From the NCBI RefSeq assembly GCF_004118265.1, contig NZ_SDHW01000002.1:712245-776244 (forward strand): DNA of 64,000 bases, given 5' to 3'. Position numbers and translations under genes: made by a program. The notes below the pieces were generated by a model that did no database searches, was not told the DNA's origin, and was given only the letters and a program-made list of their open reading frames with translations. Shown one piece after another: positions 53,150-62,644 of the stretch (position 1 is its first letter; every line of letters begins with the position of its first letter). The stretch comes from Lacibacter luteus. Its GTDB lineage: Bacteria; Bacteroidota; Bacteroidia; Chitinophagales; Chitinophagaceae.

Positions 53150-54232
53150 CTACAAAAATTTATCGCCTTTATTCCGTTTCACTTCTGCAACATATTCTTT
53201 GATTTCCTGTTCTTTTTCCTTTTTGCAGATGAGTAACACATCGTGTGTGTCTACAATAATAAAATCATCAAGCCCTTGCAGCAGCACTAACTTTTTATCG
53301 TTGGCATGTACTACGTTTTTGGTAGCATCAATGATCATTACATTTTTGCCGGCCACTGCATTGCCAAAATAATCTTTCTCCATGTTTTCGTAAGCACTGT
53401 TCCATGTACCAAGGTCGCTCCAGCCGAAAGAAGAAGGCATTACATACACATTGTCGGCCTTTTCCATAATACCATAGTCGATGGAAATATTGGTACACTG
53501 CGGATAAATGCGTTCAATTGCTTCCTGTTCGGTAGCTGTATTGAAATGCTCTTTCTCAGCAACAAACACTTCGTTCATCTCCGGTAAAAACTTTTCAAAT
53601 GCTTTGATGATGTTCTTCACCTTCCAAACAAAAATGCCGGCATTCCAGAGAAAATCGCCACTGGCTAAGAATGTTTTCGCCAGTTCAAGATTCGGTTTTT
53701 CGGTAAAGGTTTTCACCTTATACACACTGTCGGCAACAGGCATTGCTTCGTGTTGAATATAACCGTAACCGGTGTTGGCGTAATGCGGTTTAATACCCAG
53801 TGTTACCAGCGCATTGATGTTGTTTACAAAATCAAACGCATCGGTACACACTTTCGTAAATGCAGGTGCATCGAGAATGAGGTGATCGGCCGGTGCACAA
53901 ATCAGTAATCCTTCGTTATTGATCTGTTGCAGCTTGTGTGCAATGTAAGCCACACAAGGCGCTGTGTTTTTTCTGCTTGGTTCGCACAAAATATTTTCAG
54001 CAGGCAAATCGGGCAACTGCTGTTTTACAATAGCAGCATATTCGGCCGACGTAACAACATAAATATTTTCATTTGGTATAAACTGCAGGTAACGATCGTA
54101 GGTAGATTGAATGAGCGTACGACCTGTATGTAAAATATCCAGAAACTGTTTGGGAAAAGCTGTACGGCTCATAGGCCAGAAACGACTGCCGATACCGCCC
54201 GCCATAATGGCTACATAATGATTTTTGTTCAT
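53150..54232 (-). CDS. manC: mannose-1-phosphate guanylyltransferase
   Basis: The ATG at 54232 gives 360 residues; an upstream in-frame start runs into a repeat array. The nucleotidyltransferase core shows VAIMAGGIGSRFWPMSRTAF, the GMP-mannose pocket FTEKPNLELAK and the mannose-1-P motif SDLGTWNS. It makes GDP-mannose for envelope glycans. It has no C-terminal isomerase domain. kdsD follows upstream on the same strand with a heptamer array between them. Confidence 0.92.
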   Translation of the reverse strand: MNKNHYVAIMAGGIGSRFWPMSRTAFPKQFLDILHTGRTLIQSTYDRYLQFIPNENIYVVTSAEYAAIVKQQLPDLPAENILCEPSRKNTAPCVAYIAHKLQQINNEGLLICAPADHLILDAPAFTKVCTDAFDFVNNINALVTLGIKPHYANTGYGYIQHEAMPVADSVYKVKTFTEKPNLELAKTFLASGDFLWNAGIFVWKVKNIIKAFEKFLPEMNEVFVAEKEHFNTATEQEAIERIYPQCTNISIDYGIMEKADNVYVMPSSFGWSDLGTWNSAYENMEKDYFGNAVAGKNVMIIDATKNVVHANDKKLVLLQGLDDFIIVDTHDVLLICKKEKEQEIKEYVAEVKRNKGDKFL

Positions 54233-54233
54233 G

Positions 54234-54304
54234 GTGAGTAGTGAGTGGCGAGTAGTGCGTGGCGAGTGGTGAGTTTCATTCACCATTCACCATTGACCAT
54301 TCAC
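54234..54304. repeat. inverted pair of heptamer arrays upstream of manC
   Basis: Six tandem 7-nt units of the form GTGAGTR (54234-54275) are followed by four CATTCAC units (54277-54304), the inverted relative GTGAATG. The array would fold into a long imperfect hairpin in the manC leader. Confidence 0.85.
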
Positions 54305-54307
54305 CTT

Positions 54308-55282
54308 TTAGATCAATCCTTCTTTAATTAAATCGTGCAAATGTATGATGCCAAGGTATTGTTTGTGCTGCACAACCAATAACTGACTGATATTATTTTT
54401 CCGCATCAGCTCCATGGCATCAATGGCTAAAGCATCTGCTTCAATCGTTTTGGGGTTGAGGGTCATAATCTGTTGGGCCTTTGCTTCGTTGAGCGAAATG
54501 TTTTTCTCCAGCATACGGCGCAAATCACCATCGGTAATTACACCCAGCAGCTCACCTGTTTCATTAACCACAGCTGTTGCGCCCAATCGCTTTTTTGATA
54601 TTTCAACAATCACTTCTTTTAACGAAGTGTCTGCCGTTACTTTCGGCTGTTCGTTGTGGATGTACAGATCGGCAACCCGCAGGTAAAGTTTTTTGCCCAA
54701 GGCACCACCAGGGTGGAACTTGGCAAAATCTTCACTCTTAAATCCACGCAATTCCATCAGGGCTACCGCCAAGGCATCGCCCATCACCATTTGCGCAGTC
54801 GTACTGCTGGTAGGCGCAAGGTTATTGGGGCAGGCCTCCTGGCTTACAGTAGTGTTGAGTACAAAATCGCTTTGTTTGGCCAGGTACGAATCCGTATTGC
54901 CAACCATACCAATAACAGGGTTGCCAAAGTTTTTTACCAGTTGGGCTAATACTTTAATCTCCGGGCTTTCACCACTTTTGCTGATGATCATCACTACATC
55001 GTGTTGCAGAATCATACCCAGATCGCCGTGAATAGCTTCGGCTGCATGCAGGTACACGGCAGGTGTGCCCGTGGAGTTGAGGGTAGCTACAATTTTTTGT
55101 GCAATCACCGCACTTTTGCCAATACCGCTAACAATAAGCCTGCCCTTGGCAGCCAGAATACTGTCGCAAATACGGGTAAAATCATCGGTAAGTAATGCCA
55201 CAAGTCCTTCAATAGCACCGGCTTCCAGTGCAATGGTTCGGCGGGCAACGTTCAGGGGGTCAATATGCTTTCTGTCTTCCAT
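54308..55282 (-). CDS. kdsD: arabinose-5-phosphate isomerase (KpsF/GutQ type)
   Basis: The ATG at 55282 gives 324 residues. The SIS domain has RLIVSGIGKSAVIAQKIVATL and ISKSGESPEIK, and a CBS pair follows (VVNETGELLGVITDGDLRRM). It isomerises ribulose-5-P to arabinose-5-P, the entry step to KDO and LPS. An upstream TTG gives extra residues not typical for the family. Confidence 0.92.
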   Translation of the reverse strand: MEDRKHIDPLNVARRTIALEAGAIEGLVALLTDDFTRICDSILAAKGRLIVSGIGKSAVIAQKIVATLNSTGTPAVYLHAAEAIHGDLGMILQHDVVMIISKSGESPEIKVLAQLVKNFGNPVIGMVGNTDSYLAKQSDFVLNTTVSQEACPNNLAPTSSTTAQMVMGDALAVALMELRGFKSEDFAKFHPGGALGKKLYLRVADLYIHNEQPKVTADTSLKEVIVEISKKRLGATAVVNETGELLGVITDGDLRRMLEKNISLNEAKAQQIMTLNPKTIEADALAIDAMELMRKNNISQLLVVQHKQYLGIIHLHDLIKEGLI

Positions 55283-55559
55283 TAGCGGGGCAAACCTACT
55301 GTAATTCAACAGAACAGAAAAGCTAAACCTGAAAAACGCCTGCGAAGAAGTTTGTGCATATTTCAGAATTACAAATCCGTTAAAATGAATTATCTTATCA
55401 AATAGACTTTTTTAGCAGGTTTTTGACGAATTGCCGGGCCGAAACCCCATTCATTTCAGTAACTTCGTGCCCCTTTAAGAAAAGTACATTCGGTACTTTT
55501 TATCAACTACTTGCTTGAAAAATCCAGTTAGTTAAACCAAGCGTGAAGGAAATTAAGTG

Positions 55560-57890
55560 ATGGCAACAGCAAAGAAAAAAGCCCCTGTTAAGGAGGCAAC
55601 CGCAACAAAGAAAAAAGAAACTGTAAAGAAAGCTGCCCGTTCAACAGACGGAACTTCCGTTAAAGCAACCGGCAAAAAAAAGGCAGATATAGCTGCAGGC
55701 ATCGACCTCTATGCTGCCGTAAACGAGCATTTCGGTTTCGATGGGTTTAAAGGCACACAGGAGCAGGTAATTACCAACCTGCTTGCCGGCAGAGACACAT
55801 TTGTAATTATGCCAACAGGTGGCGGTAAAAGTTTGTGTTACCAGTTGCCGGCTTTGGTAAGCGAAGGGGTGGCTATTATTGTTAGTCCGCTGATTGCCCT
55901 AATGAAAAACCAGGTAGACCTGGTACGCAGCTACAGCAGTAAGGATGATGTGGCGCATTTCCTCAACTCAACATTAACCAAGAAAGAAATAAAAGAAGTG
56001 CATGATGATTTGCTTACCGGCAAAACCAAAATGCTCTACGTTGCACCCGAAACACTCACCAAACAGGAGAACCTCGAATTCTTCAGCGATCTGCAGATTT
56101 CGTTTTTTGCTGTGGATGAAGCGCATTGTATCAGTGAGTGGGGCCACGATTTCCGCCCCGAATATCGCCGCTTAAAAGAAATGATGGATCAGATCAACCC
56201 CGATATTCCCATCATTGCATTAACCGCTACCGCAACACCCAAAGTACAAAGTGATATCGTAAAGAACCTTGGCTTACGCAATCCCGATATTTTTATTTCC
56301 TCGTTCAACCGTGGAAACCTCTATTATGAAATTCAACCTAAGATCAAAAAAGATCAAACGGTTAAAAATATTGTGAAGTTCATTTCACAAAACAAGGGCA
56401 AGAGTGGCATCATCTATACACTCAACCGTAAAACAACAGAAGAGTTGGCCGATATGCTGATGGCAAATGGTATTAAAGCCGTTGCTTATCATGCAGGGTT
56501 CGATGGTAAAGTGAGAGCCGACAGGCAGGATCAATTCCTCAACGAAGATGTACAGGTAATTGTAGCAACGATTGCCTTTGGTATGGGGATCGATAAACCC
56601 GATATCCGTTTTGTAATTCATTACAATATTCCAAAGAGTATTGAAAACTATTACCAGGAAACAGGCCGTGCAGGGCGTGATGGTATGGAAGGAAAATGTA
56701 TCCTTTACTATTCGCATAAAGATGTAAGCAAGCTCGAACATCTGATGCGTGATAAACCGTTAAGTGAGCGTGAAGTAACCGGGCAAATGATCCAGGAAAC
56801 GGTTGCCTTTGCAGAAAGCTCTGTTTGCCGCCGTAAAATATTGCTGCATTATTTTGGAGAGGAGTACAAAGAAGAGAAATGCGGTAACTGTGATAACTGT
56901 CTGCATCCGAAAGAACAGATCGAAGCGAAAGATGAAACAGTTGTTGCGTTGAAAGCGATCAAAGCACTCGACGAACGTTTTGCTACAGAGTATGTAATTC
57001 CTGTTATTATGGGTAAGCTTACTCCGCAGATTCAAATGTACCGTCACGATCAGATAGCTGAATATGGTAGTGGTAAAGAAAAAGATCAGCATTACTGGAA
57101 CTCGCTCATCCGCCAGATGTTGCTGCATGGCTTAATTCAGAAAGATATTGAAGAGTACGGTTTGCTGAAGTTTACCAAAGCCGGCGAAGCGTTCCTGAAA
57201 AAACCAAAGAGCTTTAAAATTGTACTCAACAATTTATACGAAGAAGCAAATGCCGATGATGATGAAGGTGCAGATGCAGGTGGCGGTGGTTTGGCATCGG
57301 ACGAGAAATTGTTTGAAATGCTGAAAGAACTTCGTCAGAAAGAAGCAAAGAAAAAAGGGTTACCTCCGTTTGTGATCTTCCTCGAAAACTCGCTGCTGGA
57401 TATGGCAACGCTTTATCCCACAACATTGGAAGAGCTGGAAAAATGCCAGGGTGTTAGTAAGGGCAAAGCCATTCGTTACGGTAAACCATTTGTTGAAATG
57501 GTGGCGAAGTATGTTGAAGAGAACGAAGTGGAAAAGCCCGATGAGTTTGTAATGAAGAGTGTGGTAAACAAGAGCGGTAACAAAGTATTCCTTATTCAGA
57601 ATATTGATAAACGTATTCCGCTTGAAACCATTGCCAAAAACAAAGGCTGGCGTATGGATGAAATGCTGGAAGAAATGGAAACCATTGCAGCCAGCGGCAC
57701 CAAGCTCCGTCTTGACTATGCTATTGATGAATGGCTGGATGAATACGAACAGGAAGAGATCATGGATTACTTCAAAACCTGCAGCACCAGCGATTTAAAA
57801 GTAGCACAGCAGGAACTGGAAGATGGTGCTTATAACTGGGAGCAATTAAAGATTATGCGGATTAAGTTTTTGAGCGAATACGGAATGTAG
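55560..57890 (+). CDS. recQ: ATP-dependent DNA helicase RecQ
   Basis: The ATG at 55560 (a GTG precedes it) gives about 776 residues, with a Lys/Ala-rich N-terminal extension of about 50. Helicase motifs: TGGGKSLCYQLP (Walker A), DEAHCISEWGHDFRPEYRRL (II), ALTATATPK (III), and GRAGRDG (VI). The RQC zinc site follows (CRRKILLHYFGEEYKEEKCG), and an HRDC-type C-terminus, which binds DNA. Functions in recombinational repair. It is closed by a terminator at 58033. Confidence 0.95.
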   Translation: MATAKKKAPVKEATATKKKETVKKAARSTDGTSVKATGKKKADIAAGIDLYAAVNEHFGFDGFKGTQEQVITNLLAGRDTFVIMPTGGGKSLCYQLPALVSEGVAIIVSPLIALMKNQVDLVRSYSSKDDVAHFLNSTLTKKEIKEVHDDLLTGKTKMLYVAPETLTKQENLEFFSDLQISFFAVDEAHCISEWGHDFRPEYRRLKEMMDQINPDIPIIALTATATPKVQSDIVKNLGLRNPDIFISSFNRGNLYYEIQPKIKKDQTVKNIVKFISQNKGKSGIIYTLNRKTTEELADMLMANGIKAVAYHAGFDGKVRADRQDQFLNEDVQVIVATIAFGMGIDKPDIRFVIHYNIPKSIENYYQETGRAGRDGMEGKCILYYSHKDVSKLEHLMRDKPLSEREVTGQMIQETVAFAESSVCRRKILLHYFGEEYKEEKCGNCDNCLHPKEQIEAKDETVVALKAIKALDERFATEYVIPVIMGKLTPQIQMYRHDQIAEYGSGKEKDQHYWNSLIRQMLLHGLIQKDIEEYGLLKFTKAGEAFLKKPKSFKIVLNNLYEEANADDDEGADAGGGGLASDEKLFEMLKELRQKEAKKKGLPPFVIFLENSLLDMATLYPTTLEELEKCQGVSKGKAIRYGKPFVEMVAKYVEENEVEKPDEFVMKSVVNKSGNKVFLIQNIDKRIPLETIAKNKGWRMDEMLEEMETIAASGTKLRLDYAIDEWLDEYEQEEIMDYFKTCSTSDLKVAQQELEDGAYNWEQLKIMRIKFLSEYGM

Positions 57891-57896
57891 GATATA

Positions 57897-57990
57897 GGCA
57901 AGGAACCAAGGTTTAAGGTACAAGAAAGAAAATCCAAGGGAAAAGCACAGGGTTCAAGAACCGTTACTGCGAGGAACGAAGCAGTCTCCT
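57897..57990. repeat. degenerate AAGG heptamer run plus GCGAGGAACGAAGC element
   Basis: Between recQ and its terminator, AAGG-type words recur at intervals of 7-8 bases (57900-57960), followed by GCGAGGAACGAAGCAGTCTC, a phrase reported as a dispersed element in Bacteroidota. Confidence 0.6.
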
Positions 57991-58032
57991 TTCATGAAGG
58001 GCAAAACAGATATAAACTAATTCAACACAGAT

Positions 58033-58063
58033 AAGCAGAAGGGGCATCCTTTCTGCTTTTTTT
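58033..58063 (+). terminator. intrinsic terminator after recQ
   Basis: AAGCAGAAGG / CCTTTCTGCTT form a stem with one bulge around GGCAT, followed by T residues. Confidence 0.75.
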
Positions 58064-58109
58064 ACGTGCAGGAGTTTTATATTTAGTTACGAAACCAAAC
58101 CCTTTTTCT

Positions 58110-58400
58110 ATGCTTGAAATCCTCGGACTTATTTATTTTATTCGAAAGATCGGTCCTATTGCCGATCGCAAAGGCGTAAATGCAACGGCCTGGAAAGTAA
58201 TGGCTGCACTAGCCTGGCTTATTACAGAAATTACTGTTGCGGTAATACTCACATTAAACGGTGTTGAACAAATGGCCTTGTTCTTCCTCGGACCTCTGTC
58301 GGGCTTACTGGGTTATTTTATTGTACGGCAGATATTAAGCAGCAAACCCGATAAAGACGATGAGTTGCTGGCTGAGTTTGGCAAAGATGTTCAACCTTAA
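58110..58400 (+). CDS. small membrane protein, 96 aa
   Basis: Three hydrophobic segments are visible (LEILGLIYFIRKIG, AALAWLITEITVAVILTL, ALFFLGPLSGLLGYFIVRQI), suggesting a multi-pass inner-membrane protein with a hydrophilic C-terminus. No family named. A bidirectional terminator separates it from the convergent receptor gene. Confidence 0.65.
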   Translation: MLEILGLIYFIRKIGPIADRKGVNATAWKVMAALAWLITEITVAVILTLNGVEQMALFFLGPLSGLLGYFIVRQILSSKPDKDDELLAEFGKDVQP

Positions 58401-58423
58401 TTTGCAAACGGGTTGAAAATAAA

Positions 58424-58456
58424 AAACCGATCGTATTAATTACGATCGGTTTTTTT
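58424..58456. terminator. bidirectional terminator between convergent genes
   Basis: AAACCGATCGTA / TACGATCGGTTT (12-bp stem) with TTAAT loop and T-runs on both strands. Confidence 0.9.
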
Positions 58457-58486
58457 ATGCGTTGCCTTACAGCAACAAACGATTGC

Positions 58487-61400
58487 TTAATTGTTAAAGA
58501 TGTAACGGATACCGATCTGTACCTGGTACACATCATCAATTGTTAATGAATTGATGAATGCATCACGCAACAATACAGTTTGTCCGCCAACTACCTGTGT
58601 AGCCAAACGATAGATGGGTTCGCCACCTGCAGTTCTTCCACGATAGTTCAATGGTTGTGTTGTTGTTGTTGCATTACCTACACCCCATTTGCTGTTGATG
58701 AGATTACCGAAGTTTAAGATATCGGCACGTACACGAATGATGTTGGTCTTTTTCGACTTACCTACTTTCACAAAGAAATCCTGTTCTGCACTGAAATCGA
58801 AACGGGTTAACCAGGGCAGTTGTGCACCATTACGTTCTGCATATGTACCTCTGCGTGTTTTGAGGTAAGGATGATTGTTAATGTATGCATCGTAAGCAGC
58901 CTGTTGTTGTGCTGCAGTAAATGTTACACCACTTGTTGTATAATCCTGGAAGGTAAGATTGCTTCCTTTTGCAGGTACATAAATGAGATCGTTGATCTGT
59001 CCATCACCATTCATATCGTTACTTGCAACATACGATAATTTACTGCCGCTGGCAGAAACCATACCTAATGTAACAGTAGTACCACCGCCGTATGTTTTAC
59101 CATACATGATACGGTAGCTTACACTTCCGATAAAACGATGACGGAGATCGTTATCGCTGAAACTGTTGCGTACATAGTTTAAACCATAAACAGAAGGAAC
59201 GTTGGCATTAACAGTACTTGCAACAAATGCTACATCCGTTGCTTTTGCATAGGTATAACCTAACAAACCACCCCAGTTTTTTGTAATTGGTTTTTCCAGC
59301 TTCGTGGTTAATGAGTAAGAATAACCTTCGTTGTTATTGGTTAATACAAACACGTTACCAATACCACTGTTAAAGAAACGTGCATTGGTAGCAGCACTTC
59401 CGCTTAAATCCAGTGCCGGATAAATATCACGGGTGTCAGCACCTGTTAATTTACCCGAAGGAAGTTTCATGTTTACATCTACATAATTAAGCGCATTAAT
59501 GTTTTGGTTGTAGATGTATTCAACTGTTGCAACAACACCCCATGGCAGTTTATAGTCAACAGCAATATTGCTTTTCCAGGTTTGCGGGAATTTAAGATTC
59601 GGATCGCCATAGTTTACGTTGTAACCACGCAACAGTGTAACATCGGTAGATGTTGGTGTATAACGTGAAGGATCGAGTGTAAACGGATACGCATTGGCAG
59701 CAGTACCTGTTACATTCACCAAACCAATATTTACACCGTTATTACCCAGCTGGTTGCTGATGAGTACGTAAGGCATACGTGAAAGGAACAAACCTGTACC
59801 ACCACGCACCTGCAGCTGACGGTTGCCATACGCATCCCAGTTAAAACCTAAACGGGGCGACATGTACAAACGAGATTTCGGCATCTGATCGGTATATACT
59901 TTATACTCTCTGTATTCGGGTGTACGGAAACTTAAACCTGCAACATAGCTGTTGGCATAATCGGTTGCAGTGTTAGGTATATTGATATAATCGAAACGGA
60001 AACCGGCAGTAATACGTAAACGGTTGGTCATCTTATACTCATCCTGCACATACGCACTCCATGTTTGTGTTTTAAACACCTGCCATGGCAATTTACCATC
60101 GGGCAATAAGGTATAACGATAGTTGAAACGGTTCAACGTTACAGGCGATGTAGTTAAGTTGGGGTTTGCTTTGTACGCTAACGCCGCTGTTTTAAAATCG
60201 TCGATGCTGTTAAAGGTCCACACACCATTTGATGCATAGAAGAACAGGTTGTTCGATTTAAATGCTTCGAATGCAGCACCTGCTGTAAACGTATGCTGAT
60301 TTTTTACAAAGGTGAGGTTGTTGGTAATGTTAAACGTATAATAGTCTAACCGGTTGTTGGGTGTAAACGGATCAAAACCTAATGAGGTATACGTACTTCC
60401 ATCTTTTAAGATATCAATAGTGGGGAACATACCGGTGCGGTATGCACGGTCTTCGATCTGTTTGTTATAGGTAATTAAAAACTGGTTTGATACACGACGT
60501 TTAAAGCTCGAGTTTAACTCTGCTACAATTGAACGTGTATTATCCTGGATCTTGTAACCCGTATTCTGGCCGGAAATAGCTAATGCTAAGTTCTGACGGT
60601 TACCGTTACCTGCGGTATTACCTGAGCTGCTGTTACTGATGATGACATCACTTTCTGAGTTGTGATGTGAGTAACGCACTGTGAGTTTATGTTTATCGTT
60701 GATGTTGTAATCGATACGGGCAAGGAACTTACGGCTGAATGCTTCGTTGTTGAAGTTATCGGTAGCACCCATATCCCAGTTGAAGTTGGTCTTCATAAAA
60801 TTCTTCAGATCATCGAGGTCGGCTGCTGTTGTACGGCTTACGTTACCTGCAGCACCTGTGCGATTGGCAACCCAATCAAGTGCGGGACGGTTACTGGTTG
60901 TAAACTCACCATTTAAAAAGAAGAACAATTTGTTTTTAATGATAGGGCCACCTACACGGAAACCCGTTGTATTTACCTGGAAAGGAGTTGGAGGTACTTT
61001 ACCGCCTTTGGCTTCTTTACCTGCCAGGTTGCGGTTGTTGAAGAAATGAAAAACAGAACCTGCGTAATCGTTGGTACCGCTGCGTGTTACAGCGTTGATG
61101 GCAGCACCAACAAAACCCGATTGACGGATATCGTAAGGGGCGATATTGATCTGCAGTTCTTCAATGGCATCGAGCGAAATAGCACCGGAACTTGTACGGC
61201 CACCAGCTTGTGCCTGGCTACCCAAACCAAAGCCGTTGTTAAATACCGAACCATCGATGGTGAAGTTGTTAAGTCGACTGTCCTGTCCTGCAAAAGAGCG
61301 ACCGTTGCCATACGCATTAAACTTAGTGATGTCGTTAACAGTACGGCCAATAGTAGGTGTACGGTTTAACGCTTCTTTGTTAATAGTTGCCGATGCACCT

Positions 61401-61798
61401 GTGTTTTTTGTGTTTAATACCGGGTTGCGGTTGGCCGTAACAACAATTGCACTCAGCTCCTTCGCTGTTGCACTTAAGGCCACATCTACATTGGCTGTGT
61501 TACCTAACGAAGCATATACATCGTTTTGTACCTGCTCGCTGTAGCCGGTGTATGAAACTGTAATGCGGTAAGGACCACCTACCCGTACACTGGGTAAAAT
61601 AAACAAACCGTTTTTGGTTGTGGTGGTAACATAACGTGTACCTGAAGGAACGTGCAGTGCGGTAACGGTAGCACCTTCGAGGGGAGTTTTGCTGTCGCCG
61701 ATTACGGTTCCGGTAATACTACTTGTAGTTACCTGTGCGTTGGCAATCAGCATAAAAAAACTGAAAGCAAGTGTGAGTAGAACACTCAATTTTCTCAT
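58487..61798 (-). CDS. Oar-like TonB-dependent receptor
   Basis: A 1103-residue outer-membrane receptor. The signal peptide (SVLLTLAFSFFMLIANAQ) is followed by a CarboxypepD_reg-like domain (SSITGTVIGDSKTPLEGATV), a plug (LNNFTIDGSVFNNGFGLG, FVGAAINAVTRSGTND) and a long beta-barrel ending in a terminal aromatic residue motif (YQVQIGIRYIFNN). No SusD or FecR/anti-sigma partner lies beside it. Substrate is unknown, possibly peptides or proteins as in Oar family. Confidence 0.9.
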   Translation of the reverse strand: MRKLSVLLTLAFSFFMLIANAQVTTSSITGTVIGDSKTPLEGATVTALHVPSGTRYVTTTTKNGLFILPSVRVGGPYRITVSYTGYSEQVQNDVYASLGNTANVDVALSATAKELSAIVVTANRNPVLNTKNTGASATINKEALNRTPTIGRTVNDITKFNAYGNGRSFAGQDSRLNNFTIDGSVFNNGFGLGSQAQAGGRTSSGAISLDAIEELQINIAPYDIRQSGFVGAAINAVTRSGTNDYAGSVFHFFNNRNLAGKEAKGGKVPPTPFQVNTTGFRVGGPIIKNKLFFFLNGEFTTSNRPALDWVANRTGAAGNVSRTTAADLDDLKNFMKTNFNWDMGATDNFNNEAFSRKFLARIDYNINDKHKLTVRYSHHNSESDVIISNSSSGNTAGNGNRQNLALAISGQNTGYKIQDNTRSIVAELNSSFKRRVSNQFLITYNKQIEDRAYRTGMFPTIDILKDGSTYTSLGFDPFTPNNRLDYYTFNITNNLTFVKNQHTFTAGAAFEAFKSNNLFFYASNGVWTFNSIDDFKTAALAYKANPNLTTSPVTLNRFNYRYTLLPDGKLPWQVFKTQTWSAYVQDEYKMTNRLRITAGFRFDYINIPNTATDYANSYVAGLSFRTPEYREYKVYTDQMPKSRLYMSPRLGFNWDAYGNRQLQVRGGTGLFLSRMPYVLISNQLGNNGVNIGLVNVTGTAANAYPFTLDPSRYTPTSTDVTLLRGYNVNYGDPNLKFPQTWKSNIAVDYKLPWGVVATVEYIYNQNINALNYVDVNMKLPSGKLTGADTRDIYPALDLSGSAATNARFFNSGIGNVFVLTNNNEGYSYSLTTKLEKPITKNWGGLLGYTYAKATDVAFVASTVNANVPSVYGLNYVRNSFSDNDLRHRFIGSVSYRIMYGKTYGGGTTVTLGMVSASGSKLSYVASNDMNGDGQINDLIYVPAKGSNLTFQDYTTSGVTFTAAQQQAAYDAYINNHPYLKTRRGTYAERNGAQLPWLTRFDFSAEQDFFVKVGKSKKTNIIRVRADILNFGNLINSKWGVGNATTTTQPLNYRGRTAGGEPIYRLATQVVGGQTVLLRDAFINSLTIDDVYQVQIGIRYIFNN

Positions 61799-62123
61799 TT
61801 TGAAGCTTTTTTGGTTTAAAAAATTACCGGGGTATAGGTTGCTTTATTGTACTGAAGAGAACAACTATTTCCGGCAGGGTTTCCGTGGTTACGGTTTTTT
61901 AATTATAAAGCAGCAAAGTTATTAAGTGAACAGGCGTAAGGTTGAATCCTTACTTTAAATTAAGGTTAGCAAATCAAATTTAGGCTTTTTTGATTTTGAT
62001 TTCAATAATTGCACAGATACCTCTATATTTGCAACCCCGAAGCACAAAAGGCGGATAGGCTTCCACTTACCAAATAGCGTGTTTCAGGATTCCCTCCTTC
62101 GCTGAAAAGCTACGGAGGATGAA
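61799..62123. other. 325-base intergenic stretch between the receptor and tRNA-Phe
   Basis: No gene seen. A TATATTTG box (62024-62031) with a TTTTG (61994-61998) upstream is a candidate promoter for the tRNA or for a leader. A CCTCCTTCG/CGGAGG imperfect inverted repeat lies at 62092-62120. Confidence 0.55.
61994..62031 (+). promoter_or_regulatory. candidate tRNA promoter (TTTTG / TATATTTG)
   Basis: The -7-type TATATTTG matches the Bacteroidota consensus TAnnTTTG and lies about 93 bases upstream of the tRNA; the -33 match is spaced 25 bases, somewhat long, so the assignment is tentative. Confidence 0.45.
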
Positions 62124-62196
62124 GGTGCGGTAGCTCAGTCGGTAGAGCAAAGGACTGAAAATCCTTGTGTCGCCGGTTCGATCCCGGCCCACACCA
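62124..62196 (+). tRNA. tRNA-Phe (GAA)
   Basis: A complete 73-nt cloverleaf: D-stem GCTC/GAGC, anticodon stem AAGGA/TCCTT with anticodon GAA at 62157-62159, T-arm GCCGG/CCGGC. The acceptor stem GGTGCGG / CCACACC has a C-A mismatch at pair 5-68. CCA is not encoded: A73 is followed by CGA. A terminator follows after three bases. Confidence 0.93.
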
Positions 62197-62198
62197 CG

Positions 62199-62231
62199 AA
62201 AGCCCAGACATTAATCGTCTGGGCTTTTTAT
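62199..62231 (+). terminator. intrinsic terminator after tRNA-Phe
   Basis: AAAGCCCAGAC / GTCTGGGCTTT (11-bp perfect stem) with ATTAATC loop and a T-tail. Confidence 0.9.
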
Positions 62232-62328
62232 ATTTAGCCACAGATGCACACAAATGAACGCAGATAATTAGCCATAGACCTGCGTGGTAACTAAATCAGT
62301 AAACAATTACACAAATAAAAGCGCATTG

Positions 62329-62348
62329 TTATACCCGAACGGGTATAA
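62329..62348. promoter_or_regulatory. 9-bp palindrome TTATACCCG / CGGGTATAA, possible operator
   Basis: Perfect arms with AA between them, about 300 bases upstream of the DUF6266-like gene. It could bind a dimeric regulator or be a transcribed hairpin. Confidence 0.4.
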
Positions 62349-62644
62349 ATTTAATTGCAACGATTTCCAAGTACTTTACAACTGTATGTTGGTCTATTTG
62401 AATAGCGCCAGTATATACGCTTAACATACGCTCTATATACGTAGTATGCAGTTTCTGCTATAAATGTGCAAATACGCTACTGTTTGCTATAACTGCTTTA
62501 ATTGCCGAAAATCGGTAAAAGCGCCCGGTTGATTTTCATTTACTTTTTTGCGTTTGTACTCTTGTTGTGTCGTTGCAACTGACGGGTTTTATGAAATGTA
62601 CCTATTGAAACATTTTGCATTTTTTGATTTTAAACAATAAACCG

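Larger units (their letters stand above)
62197..62644. other. 448-base intergenic stretch with palindrome and repeat phrase
   Basis: After the terminator come a degenerate phrase CAGATGCACACAAATGAACG (62239-62270), a perfect palindrome at 62329-62348, and a run with three TATACG-like words (62400-62450). No ORF is supported before the DUF6266-like gene. Confidence 0.55.

Noticed and set aside
62124..62196. tRNA-Phe as an integration site for a mobile element
   Set aside because: No integrase is nearby and no copy of the tRNA 3' end was seen elsewhere in the window.
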